DNA of 64,000 nt from Trichostrongylus colubriformis (lineage: Eukaryota > Nematoda > Chromadorea > Rhabditida > Trichostrongylidae): contig OZ022256.1 of NCBI GenBank assembly GCA_963978905.1, positions 52,996,001 through 53,060,000 on the forward strand, given 5' to 3'. The notes under the pieces are model-generated. The model searched no databases and had not been told where the DNA came from. It saw only the letters and a program-made list of their open reading frames with translations. The position numbers were made by a program, and so were the translations under genes. This document shows, piece by piece, positions 1 through 9,959 of the stretch (the first letter of the stretch is position 1; the number at the start of each line of letters is the position of its first letter).

Positions 1-514
1 AAGGTCGGCCGGCCAGCTTGGGTATACATACCCTACGACATAGGGCTATTGAGCATAGCTCACCCTGAAGGCATTAGAGGTCAAAACTATATGGCAGGTG
101 GATGGACACTTATTTCTCTGAGGTCTTCCTGTAGTGAATGAAAATCCTTTTTTTCACATCTGAGGCCTCTTCAGAAGCACATGAATGCTTCATTTTGACA
201 TGAAGAAGCATCTGAAGTAGTCCCGAATCCTGAATATTTTTTGAGCTGATGACGTATCTGATTAGAAAAAAAGCCATCTAGATACACTGAAGAGCCCAGC
301 GTGCCATAGGCCTTGGGTTAATCACCTGCTCCCTGTACTGTTTACTCAAGCCAAGCAAAACATTGTGCTGACTAAACTTTTTCTGAGAAATACGATCCTC
401 TGCGCTCACCACATACTCGAACACCGGATCCCTTTTCGAAACTAAATCCAATCTCTGGAAACAGGTGCGCTCGGAGATTCTTCTACGACTTTTCGCTCTA
501 TATAATCCTCCTTT

Positions 515-688
515 AAGGATTTTGATATTTTTGATTTTTGATAGCTGCTGATTATCGCCGCAGCCCGCGATGCGAAAGTTACTATTAGGATGCTGAGTTA
601 TGGGCAAAAGCTTTGTGGCGGACGGGACTCGAACCCGCACTTCATCCTTTCCGGGGATATGCGCTAATCCATTACACTACCGACACCC
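515..688 (-). repeat. tRNA-like SINE copy 1
   Basis: Read on the minus strand, bases 688-615 form a tRNA-like head: acceptor strand GGTGTCGG, an A-box-like TGGATTAGCGC, the B box GGTTCGAGTCCC, and a pairing 3' strand. It is followed by the family body: GCCCATAACTCAGCATCC, then TCGCGGGCTGCGGCGATAAT, then a run of AAAATCAAAAATATC. The same head and body recur at least eight times in this window, which marks it as a dispersed tRNA-derived element and not a working tRNA gene. Confidence 0.7.
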
Positions 689-690
689 CT

Positions 691-810
691 TTCACCTTAT
701 CTCAGCTTCTGAATGGTATATTTACCATAGCTTATCAGCACTCACACGTATAACGTGTTGAGCCGGTTGGCCAATATCGGCATCGAACCGTGAAGCTGAA
801 AGCTTTACTA
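691..810 (-). repeat. Left arm of the SINE-flanking inverted repeat
   Basis: The stretch from TTTCACCTT through the palindrome CACACGTATAACGTGT to GGCATCGAACCG recurs inverted at about 1290-1412. The arms put SINE copies 1 and 3 in head-to-head orientation around an 800-bp block. Confidence 0.65.
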
Positions 811-861
811 TTCAGTATTTAGTAAGCGAACGGATAGTGGTATGTACAGGAGTTGTTGGCG

Positions 862-935
862 GGTGTCGGTAGTGTGATGGATTAGCACATATCCCCGGAA
901 AGGATGAAGTGCGTGTTCGAGTCCCGTCCGACACC
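862..935 (+). repeat. tRNA-like SINE head, copy 2
   Basis: A 74-base tRNA-like sequence with paired acceptor ends (GGTGTCGG and CCGACACC) and the B box GTTCGAGTCCC. It sits between copies 1 and 3 of the same family and lacks a full body: after ACACCGGAGCTTTTG the sequence passes into a fold-back (939-1213). Confidence 0.68.
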
Positions 936-938
936 GGA

Positions 939-1213
939 GCTTTTGTTCAGTTTCAAAATGAGTTGACACCTGCTATTTTGCTGTCAGGACAAAATAGCAG
1001 GTGTCAACTCATTTTGGCACCTGCTATTATTTGGCACCTTTGACACCTGCTGATATCTGTTTGATAACAAAATGATGAGACCTGCTGATGTATTGTCAAA
1101 CAAAATGATGACGGCAAATGATCACCAAGTGAAATTTGGTGAAGTGCGTAATCGAAGTAGACATGTATCACAGTTGATCATTATGACCAACCCATTCTGA
1201 AACTGAACAAAAG
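939..1213. repeat. Fold-back unit with a perfect 27-bp hairpin
   Basis: Outer inverted repeats AGCTTTTGTTCAGTTTC (from about 939) and its complement ending at 1213 enclose a perfect hairpin: arms 954-980 and 990-1016 (CAAAATGAGTTGACACC... and its exact complement) with a 9-base loop. GACACCTGCTATT-like words recur up to about 1270. No coding. Confidence 0.7.
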
Positions 1214-1412
1214 CTTCGGCAGTACTTTAAAAATAGCAGGTGTCAGAACAAAAATAGGAGGTGTCAAAAATCAAAAATATCAAAATCAATACTAAAGCTT
1301 TCAGCTTAACGGTTCGATGCCGATATTGGCCAATCAGCTCAACACGTTATACGTGTGAGTGCTGATAAGCTATGGTAAATATACCATTCAAAAGCTGTGG
1401 TAAGGTGAAAGG

Positions 1413-1505
1413 GGTGTCGGTAGTGTAATGGATTAGCACATATACCCGAGAAGGATGAAGTGCGGGTTCGAGTCCCGTCCGACACCGAAGCTTTAGCCCG
1501 TAACT
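1413..1505 (+). repeat. tRNA-like SINE copy 3
   Basis: Head 1413-1486 has GGTGTCGG...CCGACACC ends and B box GGTTCGAGTCCC, followed by the start of the family body (CCCGTAACTCAGCATC). Confidence 0.7.
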
Positions 1506-3053
1506 CAGCATCTTTGTAGTAATCTCTTTTGAGGATTCAAAAGCGCTTAACCCATAGAAAAAGGAATTGAAGATTCATCAGAAATCAGTTTGATGGTAAT
1601 GAGTAATTAAATGGCTCGTTTCACCTCCAAAAACTCATACTCATCCCCTGTGTTTCCATCAACATCAGAGGCTTGATATTGAGTTGGTGTTGATGAAAAC
1701 AATTGAGTTATTAAAAGGTGGCATATACTTGAAAATCAAAAAAGGGTGAAGACCAGTAGCAAATTTTAAGAAAATTCATATTCTACAACTCTCGGGGATC
1801 CTGAGTTATTCCTGCAACCCTACATACATATGTATGACGCGTTGGGATAGCCTGTGTTATTAATCTCCTGTGCAATTCGCCAGACAATCTCCATGGCACC
1901 ACACATCAAAGCTTCAGCAGGGGCCTAAGCAGGGCACGATTTATCTGCAGGTACTACCAACGCTCATATCCACCGTATCTTCCCTGAAAGATAGCATTAG
2001 GGGTGATGTGGTTCATGAAAAATCTCCGGCAAATTCTCTGTGAAATGCGCGCCTCCAAGCTGTAGAAACGGAGCATCGTATAACCCCTGACACCGATGAC
2101 AAACCCCGCCTTCAGAAGACGTGATTCCTGGTTGGCTAGATCAGAGGAGCCAAGTAGATGCGGCAGGATCGAAGGTATTGCGGCGCGCTTTCGCACTTTT
2201 AGCATAAAGTTCACTCTAGGAAAGAGGTACTTTCGCATTTCCAAACATTTCCTTTGACAGTATGCCAATGGAAATCTCGTTCGGAACACCCGCCTGTTGA
2301 CGGAAAGGTCGTCCGCGTCAAGAATCAACGGTGGGTAATGGATCCTATTTTCTCGAGTCTTCGACTATTTTCCTGGGTTTTCCTCACCATCATATTACTA
2401 AGCACCTCGACTTTCTGTTTACCACATTTTTCACTGCTCGTTCGGATTTCTCCTATCACTGCCTTCAAGGAAACTTTTTAGACGTTTCGAGGGAATGAAG
2501 GGCAATTTCGCTGAAATTCCCAAGAGTATATCAGCTACTGTATGTACAGCTTTTCTTAAAAAGTGATGCTCATTTATCAGGGGAGTGTCAAGATCGTGGG
2601 CCCTTGCTAATATTCCCATGCCACTCTTCATATGTACATGGTACACATCCATGAATCCCCACAGCTTTCGCTCATTTAATCGTCAAAATCAAAGATCGCC
2701 CTTCAAAAGCGAGCAACGACATCGCTCCCCTGAGGATTCGGAATCGCCATAGTATGCCACGCGATACATGCAAACCACATTACTGGAGCGACCAAGATAG
2801 CCAACTTCCTTGTTGAGTGATTGATTGCGTTTTTTTGGCATTTGAGGACTACTATTATGCAATTGCTGTCATCGTATCATCGTGAAGGTGTTTCAATAGT
2901 AACGCACAGTTGTGCTGAAGTTCAGGAAGAATGACTTCCGTACGAAATTAAGTGTATATAATAAATAAATGAATGAATAAATAAGTATCTAATAGTATTA
3001 GTAATAATCACTAAGCTTTAGCACCTGCACGTTGGCCACCTAAATCACTATTA
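1506..3053. other. No supported gene
   Basis: AT-rich spacer with scattered short open frames on both strands, none with splice support. An AAATAAATAAATGAATGAATAAATAAG run lies at about 2961-2988, one of several AAAT-type tails in the window. Confidence 0.5.
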
Positions 3054-3235
3054 TTAGGTTGATGCAAATGTATTGCAGTTTTTCGTTCAAAATGTTATTC
3101 AACAGGAAGGTTCATTACTTGAAACAAAATGAAAACATTATTCAAAAAAAAAACATTTGTTTATCTGAAATGCGTTCAGAGTCCCAAAAAAATTTTCAAA
3201 TCCGTTGAATTCTTGTACGAATTTTCGCTAAGAGC
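3054..3235 (+). mobile_element. 5' remnant of a mariner element
   Basis: After a TA at 3052-3053 the sequence starts TTAGGTTGATGCAAATGTAT, close to the terminal repeat of cecropia/Hsmar1-type mariners. About 120 bp later a frame reads KKIFKSVEFLYEFSLR, matching the start of mariner transposases (...FLYEFxLG). No 3' end was found nearby, so this is a truncated copy. Confidence 0.6.
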
Positions 3236-3867
3236 TTTCATGATCGATTTTTTATTTCAGCCAACGTATGCCATCATCCTTGCTATCATTACTAAACGTA
3301 TCAAAAAAGGGTTCTTCCACAGGCCTGCTAGCCCATCAAACACCTCTTCGTTCCGGCATTCTGACATAATGTCAGAAGCGCCTGAAAAGTGCTCACAAAT
3401 CAAAAAAACTCGCTTCGATTCCAAGAATGAAGAATGTCATGGGATGGTGGGCTTCCTCATTCAGTGAGCCCTGTTTAGACATTTTTGAATTCAAAATGCT
3501 AGACAAAACGAAGCCTACTATATGAACTGGTCCATTTTGTAATTCACTATTTCGAAGAGCTCCGGGTTTCAAAAATCTTTGCTGTGAACGCACTTTATCG
3601 AAACATTCGCTTTTTTTCAAGAAATTTTTGGAAATATTCCGCAATACGACGTTTTTACTTACGTCGTGCTCAAATCTCACAATGCTCAAAAAATCCTTCA
3701 CTCAACAAATTTGTCGTATAATTCCTCTCCAAATCCTTCTCAGCTCGGCTTCATATTGTAGAAGCATAAAATCCGTTTGGATTTCCCCCTCATATCCCAC
3801 TGAATATCTTCCACTTGCCCCACAGACAGAGCGGGACATTCTTAACTCTTTTATGGTTTTTTGGCTT

Positions 3868-3989
3868 GTATGTCTTCTTGCCTATTCGTCTGCCTGCCTG
3901 TCTATCGGTTTGTTTGAGTATCCGTCTGACCATCTGTCTATCTGTCTGCCTGTCTGCTTGTCTGTCTCTGTCTGTCTGTCTTTCTGTAG

Positions 3990-4022
<33 letters not shown>

Positions 4023-4063
4023 TCTATCTGCCTGTCTGTCTGCCTGCCTGCTGTCTGTCTGCC

Positions 4064-4124
<61 letters not shown>

Positions 4125-4270
4125 GCCTGCCTGCCTGCCTGCCTGTCTGTTTATCTCTCTCTGTGTGCGTCTGCCTGTCTGTGTGTCTGTGTGGCTGTCT
4201 GTCGGTCAGTCAGTCAGTCAGTCAGTCAGTCAGTCAGTCAGTCTGTCTGTCTGTCTCTGTCTGTCTGTTT
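3868..4270. repeat. CTGT/TGCC/CAGT tetranucleotide microsatellite
   Basis: About 400 bp of CTGT repeats with CTAT, TGCC and CTCT interruptions; the part at 4206-4242 switches to CAGT. Because tetranucleotide repeats stay open in several frames, long Cys/Leu/Ser/Val-rich reading frames cover it, but these are artefacts of the repeat. Confidence 0.95.
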
Positions 4271-6002
4271 TGCTATGTGTCAATTTGCTTGCGCTATTGA
4301 ACATTATCATAGGTAGTGCAGTGATCTGTGGCGCCATATTGTACCTCAGCAAAGTGAACTCCGGTCGGGTTACCCGGCCTCCCATTCATCTAAGTATGAC
4401 TACTTCGCGCAAGTGCTTCTCCGGAAATGTGGAACTTGAACATTGGCAGGACTCACTCTGGTCAATATTTCCATTTTTAATGACTGAGACTTTCTAACTC
4501 ATCAGCAGTAACGATGTTCGCAAGTTGTTTATCTTCCGTCGATGTCAATTTATTGACAAGTCTGGCTGGCCGTGTCATTTGATGGGAATGTGGGCTTCAA
4601 CACGAGACATATCTGTGGGAAAGTAGACGTACATGGGTGTTGGCAGGATTCCAACGATCTCACGAGTCTTCTCATTTCTTGAAAATCCGTCATATGACGC
4701 CATTTGACACCTGACAATGTCTGTTTATCGCAATTCACAGCTAATTCCAGCCATCCGAGCCATCCAGCATTTATATGGGAAAGCTCCAACAGGGGCCATT
4801 CACTCCTTTCCAACAACTCAGCAGACTAATACTTGTTTGTTGTGTTGCGTTACAAAAGCAATTAAATGTACGAAAACACCCAGCTCAATGGGCGTAAACG
4901 TTGCAGACGATGGATGATTTTAGAAAAAAGAGAGGTTCGTGCACGGGAAACGGCCCGTTAATAGCTTCAACAGCATCCACGCCACTCCAAACAGAACTGC
5001 GGCTGATATTTAATAGCACGGAATTCATTTGGACGAGTGCCATCCCCAAATTCAATATCACTTACAATCATTCGGCTTCTTTCTCATGTTCACTATTTCC
5101 ACCTAGAATATGAACATGTAGACCGACCCAGCTGTTTCAGTAACTAAGTAAATATCCAGTTAATTCCACTCTAAACTGAAGTCATAAACTGAAGTCAAAT
5201 AGCCCGCAAGTTGTAGCGCAACTTGAATTATCAAGATGGTGCATGAATACAAAGCGCTTTTTCCTGACGAGTCCTTTTTTAAGTGAAAACTGCGCTTTTT
5301 TCTTCGATTTTAATTTTTTGCCATCAGGCTTCCTCATTATTCAAAAAGAAAAATTAAAAAATATTGTCTGTGTAAATAATAAATCGTAATTCGATGAAAA
5401 ACATTCTTTCAAAACACGAGTGATAATTATGCACCAATAAATAACATCACCTTGTCTTCTACCCAGCACACCCACTTCCAGACCTCAAAGGCTTCTCTCT
5501 CACCGAATTTCTAAATATTTTCCCTAATCCTTGTGAAGCTTCCCTCAGTGGCTTCAGCTGGTCCGACAAAGTGACTTAAAGTTGCGTTGTTGATTTTATC
5601 CATAAAAGGAACGAACATGCTCTATTTGCCACTTTTTTTAACGTTTCCTCATGCACTGGAATGTGTCCGGCAGCGATTTGCCCTTCCTATGTAGTTCTCA
5701 CCGCGGTACCTTTTCCCTTTTGAAAAGCACACATTGACGTTTCTGATGCCAGCCCACAACTCCTATACATACCACTGGCCGTTCGCTTACTTACAGTGGG
5801 ATTTCCTACGCATTTGTCCCTCCCTCCCACCCCCTCCCCCGTCTAAGAAACCTAATGTCGTTCTATTTACATCATCACCGAGATAGTTCCAATTTTCAAT
5901 CATGAATCCGTCATATCCTGACCTATCCACTTCTGCACTTCTGCAGAAAAAAGAACAACCCAGAGCTGTTGTATCATCCACTCATGTATACGCCATGCTT
6001 TC
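4271..6002. other. No supported gene
   Basis: Mixed AT-rich sequence. Only short unsupported open frames are present, and no repeat family was recognised. Confidence 0.45.
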
Positions 6003-6120
6003 TATAAGTTCCCGCCGTTTATTATTCTACAAGTTTCGCAACGTTCCCTTCACCTATCACCGAAGTTTATATATGTGTTCGATAGAGCTTTTTCTGCTCC
6101 ATAAATCGATGCTATTTGTC
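6003..6120 (+). mobile_element. Partial copy of the 969-bp palindromic MITE family
   Basis: TAAGTTCCCGCCGTTTATTA through GTTCGATAGAGCTTTTTCTG matches the left arm of the element at 54434-55402, including the GTTCCCTTCACC block. Terminal bases and the other arm are missing. Confidence 0.6.
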
Positions 6121-6350
6121 ACTAGGATGCTAATTTATGGGCGAAAGTTCGGTGTCAGACGGGACTCAAACCTGCACTTCATTTCCGGACATTGTATGTA
6201 TGTGCTAATCCACTACGCTATCGACACCCCTTTAACCTTGACTCAGCTTCTGATTGGTATATTCATCATAACTTATCAGCACTAGTATCAAACTTCACGT
6301 CGTGGACTGCGGCGATAATCAGTAACTATCAAAAATCAAAAATATCGAAA
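6121..6350 (-). repeat. tRNA-like SINE copy 4 with an inverted tail fragment
   Basis: Head at 6151-6228 on the minus strand; the body starts at 6150 and runs leftward (GAACTTTCGCCCATAAAT). To the right, 6290-6350 carries a family tail in plus orientation (CTGCGGCGATAATCAG then ATCAAAAATCAAAAATATC), so this is another inverted composite. Confidence 0.6.
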
Positions 6351-6989
6351 TGCTGTTTGTTTTCCGAGTTCTTCGATTGCTTAATACTTATGAGGATATT
6401 TAATATCTCTGTTCCTCCCTCCCCCACACTCAACGTGCCCTTCACCTTTAAGTCATGGCATTAGTAGGGTTATCACTTCGGTATCGTACGCACTCGATCA
6501 TACTCTCACAATGTTGTCCGAGACTTTTTTTAGAGTGGCTCAGACCAGCCGTCTCTCAGAAATTCTAACATTTTTTCATTCTTTTGCGTAGAAGAGATTT
6601 GGATATCTCTAGTTCTCCCTCGTTAAAAGGACGTAATGAGATTGCACTTATTCGGCGTTATTTTACGGCTCTTCCCAAGGCTTTTTTAGGATGGGCTTTG
6701 CAAAAAGCTCTGACATTCTTTTGAAATTTTTCATTGTCTAGCGTACTTTTGCTGTCACAGCTCCGGAGGGCAGTGCATTTGTTTTGCGCTATCCGTCACT
6801 TTTCAATTTGTTTTCGAATGTAACGATACAAAAACGTGTGAAGGGGACTGTCAGATTGTCATCGGCTTTGAAGCCAAAGCTTCTCTAGCTCGTTTTAATA
6901 GAACATTCAGTCCCTCGAGGATGGCCGGCCGCCAAATAATTTGCAAGGAAGGCTCCCCAAAACAGAAGAGCACACACCTCACTTTATTG

Positions 6990-7330
6990 TAACTGAAGAT
7001 CCATGACCGCACCGAGAATCGAGGATACCTCGACGGTAGGGTCGTATTTGACCGGATAGAAGGGTGAGAGGTCATGTTTTCAGAGGTCAGCGATAAGCAC
7101 CAAAATCTAAATTTCGAATAAGCAGATAAAAATGAGGAAGTAGAAGATAAGATCAATTTTTGTGCTCCAGGTAGGAATACAGAGCAATAAAACACATTGC
7201 ACTGATAGTGAGGGAGTCGTATTCGGTACCTGCAAAAGGGAGGAGAGGGGGATCGCACTGAGCTGCTATTTCCCTCAACACCTGGGGTGCCCTGTTCATG
7301 ACAAACGAGTGGGTTGGTGCTATGAATGTA
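6990..7330 (+). repeat. Dispersed repeat X, copy 1
   Basis: Words such as GAGGATACCTCGACGG, GGTCGTATTTGACCGG, GTCAGCGATAAGCA, GGGAGTCGTATTCGGT and CACCTGGGGTGCCCTG recur in the same order at 60500-60800 and partly at 51440-51540 and 46620-46690. Family unknown; no coding seen. Confidence 0.6.
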
Positions 7331-7429
7331 CTCCTACATCTCATTACACGTTCTGTATTCAAAAGTAAGACGCTAACCCAAAAATAATTTGCTCTAGCCA
7401 ATATGCGCTTATAAGATCATCTTAAGATA

Positions 7430-7549
7430 CAGTCCACTTCAGATAGGGCGCGGCCTATGTGGCGGGAGTGATGTGTGTTGCGGGGGAGAGAGCTTGATTC
7501 ACTCCCAAGTCCGTAGGCCACGCCCTTTTAAGCGCACCGAAATGGGCTG
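7430..7549. mobile_element. TA-flanked 120-bp MITE
   Basis: TA + CAGTCCACTTC... at the left and ...GAAATGGGCTG + TA at the right, with the inner arms GGGCGYGGCC and GGCCACGCCC also pairing. A second copy lies at 20890-21022. The TA target sites suggest a Tc1/mariner-dependent element. Confidence 0.72.
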
Positions 7550-7637
7550 TAACTAAAAAATTCTCTCTCAACCATAGTTCATGCAATAATACAGTGATGA
7601 TTCTGTGTTGTGGAATGGTTAAGAAACGATTGTCCAG

Positions 7638-8024
7638 ATTCCAACTCAAGAATGCTTTATTCACCCACGCAATCCTTAACTCCTATCACTCACTCGTCTT
7701 TTACGACTTATAATCTGACTGACGGCGCTTTACCGCAAGGCAACGAGTGGTTAACAGCCCTCCTCCCTCCTTTTGATACCCCACTGATGATATTCAATGA
7801 TGAACAGAGTCACTCAAAAGCACCATCAACGGTAAGCAGAAAATGAAAACTGGGAGCATCCCAGTCCAAAGAGATGTGGGGAAGTTAAAATTGGAGAAAC
7901 GCCGTCTAAGGGCTTTACCGAGATCCGCAACGCTACCACTCACGCTGCCTCGCATCAGCTGAGCGACTTGTTGCAGGAGCGGGGAACGTGCGACGTTGGG
8001 TTACTCAGCCCTCCACCCCTGTGA
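7638..8024 (+). CDS. Candidate C-terminal exons of an unrecognised gene
   Basis: Exon 7638-7831 follows the acceptor GATTGTCCAG and ends at a strong donor ACG|GTAAGC. It reads SNSRMLYSPTQSLTPITHSS and continues with a proline-containing, hydrophilic sequence. Exon 7911-8024 continues in phase after a 79-bp intron and encodes GFTEIRNATTHAASHQLSDL up to a TGA at 8022. Its acceptor (CCGTCTAAG) is weak for a nematode. Composition suggests a low-complexity tail such as those of transcription factors, but no domain is visible. A small MITE (7430-7549) lies directly upstream, so the preceding exon must be further away. Confidence 0.33.
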
Positions 8025-8232
8025 ATTTATACTCATCGGCTAATGATTAAGAGGAAGCGAAAGGGAAGGAGTGGGAATAAAGTTATTCGGATTGTTATTT
8101 CTCTGATTTTTGATCATTTTATTGCGTTCTTTGTCTACTGTTGCACCACCAATCATCTCGACATTCATATTCCACAATTAATCCACAATCTGCCAAAGTC
8201 ATCCCTGAGGGCGTCTATAATCCGACCCGTTT

Positions 8233-8725
8233 TTGAAGGCACATTCCAGGATTACTGGGATATCACATCTCCTGCCGTGGATGGATAGTTCAACCCAAGC
8301 TACATAGGCTGTACCTTTACCGAGGCGTGGACATCGTTCCTAGAGCGTGCAGAGCCAAAGAATCTAGCGCAACAGCTCGGCCCCGCGCACCCCAGCCGGG
8401 GGTATGCTGCAAGTGTTCCGGTGCTTGATGTGGGGTGAGGTCACTCAGTAGTGGGTTTACTTCACGAGACGATTGGTTTACTGCCAATTTCAAGATCTTG
8501 GCTACGTAGTTGGTCTACCTATGTCAAAGATAAGAGTCGAAGACTAAGGGCAAACCCTCGGCTGGGGTGGGCGGGGCCGAGCTATTGCGCTAGACTCTTT
8601 GGCTGTGCACGCTCCAGGAAATGACACCCACGCCTCGGTAAAGGTACAGCCTACGTGGCTTGGGTCGAACTATTCATCCACGGCAGGAGATGTGATATCC
8701 CAATAATCCTGGATTGTGCCTTCAA
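8233..8725. mobile_element. 493-bp fold-back element
   Basis: Arms of about 175 bp (8233-8410 and 8555-8725) are inverted copies, starting TTGAAGGCACATTCCAGGAT and ending in its near complement. The loop is 145 bp. No target duplication is evident. Non-coding MITE-like element. Confidence 0.72.
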
Positions 8726-8734
8726 CCTAGTGAA

Positions 8735-8830
8735 CGTAAGGTAAGCGGTCGACTCGATGCCAGCAAATTCGCTCTGGATGCGCCATACATTCAGTGGCCA
8801 CCCAAATACAGGGAAAAGTGTTCCTCTCAG
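8735..8830 (+). repeat. Direct repeat pair, copy a
   Basis: GGTAAGCGGTCGACTCGATGCCAGC and the following GGATGCGCCATACATTCAGTGG recur at 9860-9955 with about 80% identity by eye. Both contain the dispersed GGCGCATCC-type motif. Confidence 0.55.
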
Positions 8831-9021
8831 CTCTGCTCAGCAACTCTTGCATTTACTAACGCTTGATCACATTTTACGAAAAAAATTAGATTAGATTATT
8901 TTTAGTAAGCAATTTTCGTTTTTCAAATAACGGACTAACCTGTGTTCATTTGGTGCGTCACATTTGAAAAAAAAACGACAAGCGCAAAATTGTGGAAACG
9001 AGAACAATTTGGATTTTTCAG

Positions 9022-9134
9022 ATCCTCTTGGCGTTACTGAGACCATTCCTGAAAGGAGCCACTTGAATCATTTCATGAGTCCAATAACAGATCAGAACAA
9101 TTCAAACAGAACGGACAAAATGGCTAAAGCTTAA
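9022..9134 (+). CDS. Candidate terminal exon, unrecognised
   Basis: It starts after a good acceptor (GGATTTTTCAG) and reads, in the phase that takes two bases, PLGVTETIPERSHLNHFMSP and on through a hydrophilic tail ending DKMAKA and TAA at 9132. The other two frames close within 20 codons. It does not join in phase to the exons at 7638-8024 without an intervening exon, so it may be another gene or chance. Confidence 0.25.
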
Positions 9135-9859
9135 ATATTCTACAAAATGAGAAGTTATTTTGCATCGTCTTGCAGTGTTTAATTTTGCATAATGTGTGCG
9201 CTGACTACGCATTTTATGTTTGGCAATGAACCATGTTTTCCAGAATATGATTACGGTATGTTACCGTATCTTACAACTAGTACGGTATTTTAGAGTCATT
9301 GTGACGGCTGTGATATAAAGCCTATAATCGCATAAGGATATTCTTATTGTATCGAGGCGTCCGAAATTGCTTGCTCGCTCCGTCAGGCCTCGTGGATGTC
9401 TCCGCTGCTCTGAGCTTTTGCTTGGGCTCGGCCTATATTAGCTATGCTCCGCCCACTTTGAAACTCACGAGAAGAACCGCTGCCACAAAGAAAATCGAAT
9501 CCACAAATTCTCTGATTCATATATAAATAAGATTTAATATCCCAGAGCCGCTTTACAGGATCCTCTCTTTCAACGATCCTCTCTGTTTCGATTTTGGAGC
9601 TTCCTTTCTCCTCTGTCACTTTCTCGTCAAGCACTTAGTCAGAGAGACTAGTATATACACTAGACTAATGGTAGCACTACACCCTCCTCCCCTCTTTCTA
9701 CTCTCAATACGGTCAAAATCCGTCTAAGAACCCTCGATGGGAAGGGGAGTGTCGTATTTTTGGTTGGATGGAGGGAGGTTGCTTTTTTATAATTTTCCTC
9801 AAAGAGTTTTCGGCACCCACAGACTAGTCAATGTAGAGGCAAAATAAATCCAGAAAAAA

Positions 9860-9955
9860 TCTAGTTCAAGTAAAGGTAAGGGGCTGGGTCGATGCCAACA
9901 AGTTCGTTCTGCATGCGCCATGCATTCGACGGTCACCCGAGATTATGAAAATGTC
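9860..9955 (+). repeat. Direct repeat pair, copy b
   Basis: Second member of the pair at 8735-8830: GGTAAGGGGCTGGGTCGATG then GCATGCGCCATGCATTCG. Confidence 0.55.
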
Positions 9956-9959
9956 CCGC

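Noticed and set aside
862..1486. Functional tRNA genes
   Set aside because: The same tRNA-like head occurs repeatedly with a constant body and in inverted composites, so these are SINE heads; the anticodon loop also lacks the usual U33.
3628..4497. 289-codon open frame rich in Cys, Leu, Ser and Val
   Set aside because: It is the CTGT microsatellite read through; several frames stay open for the same reason.
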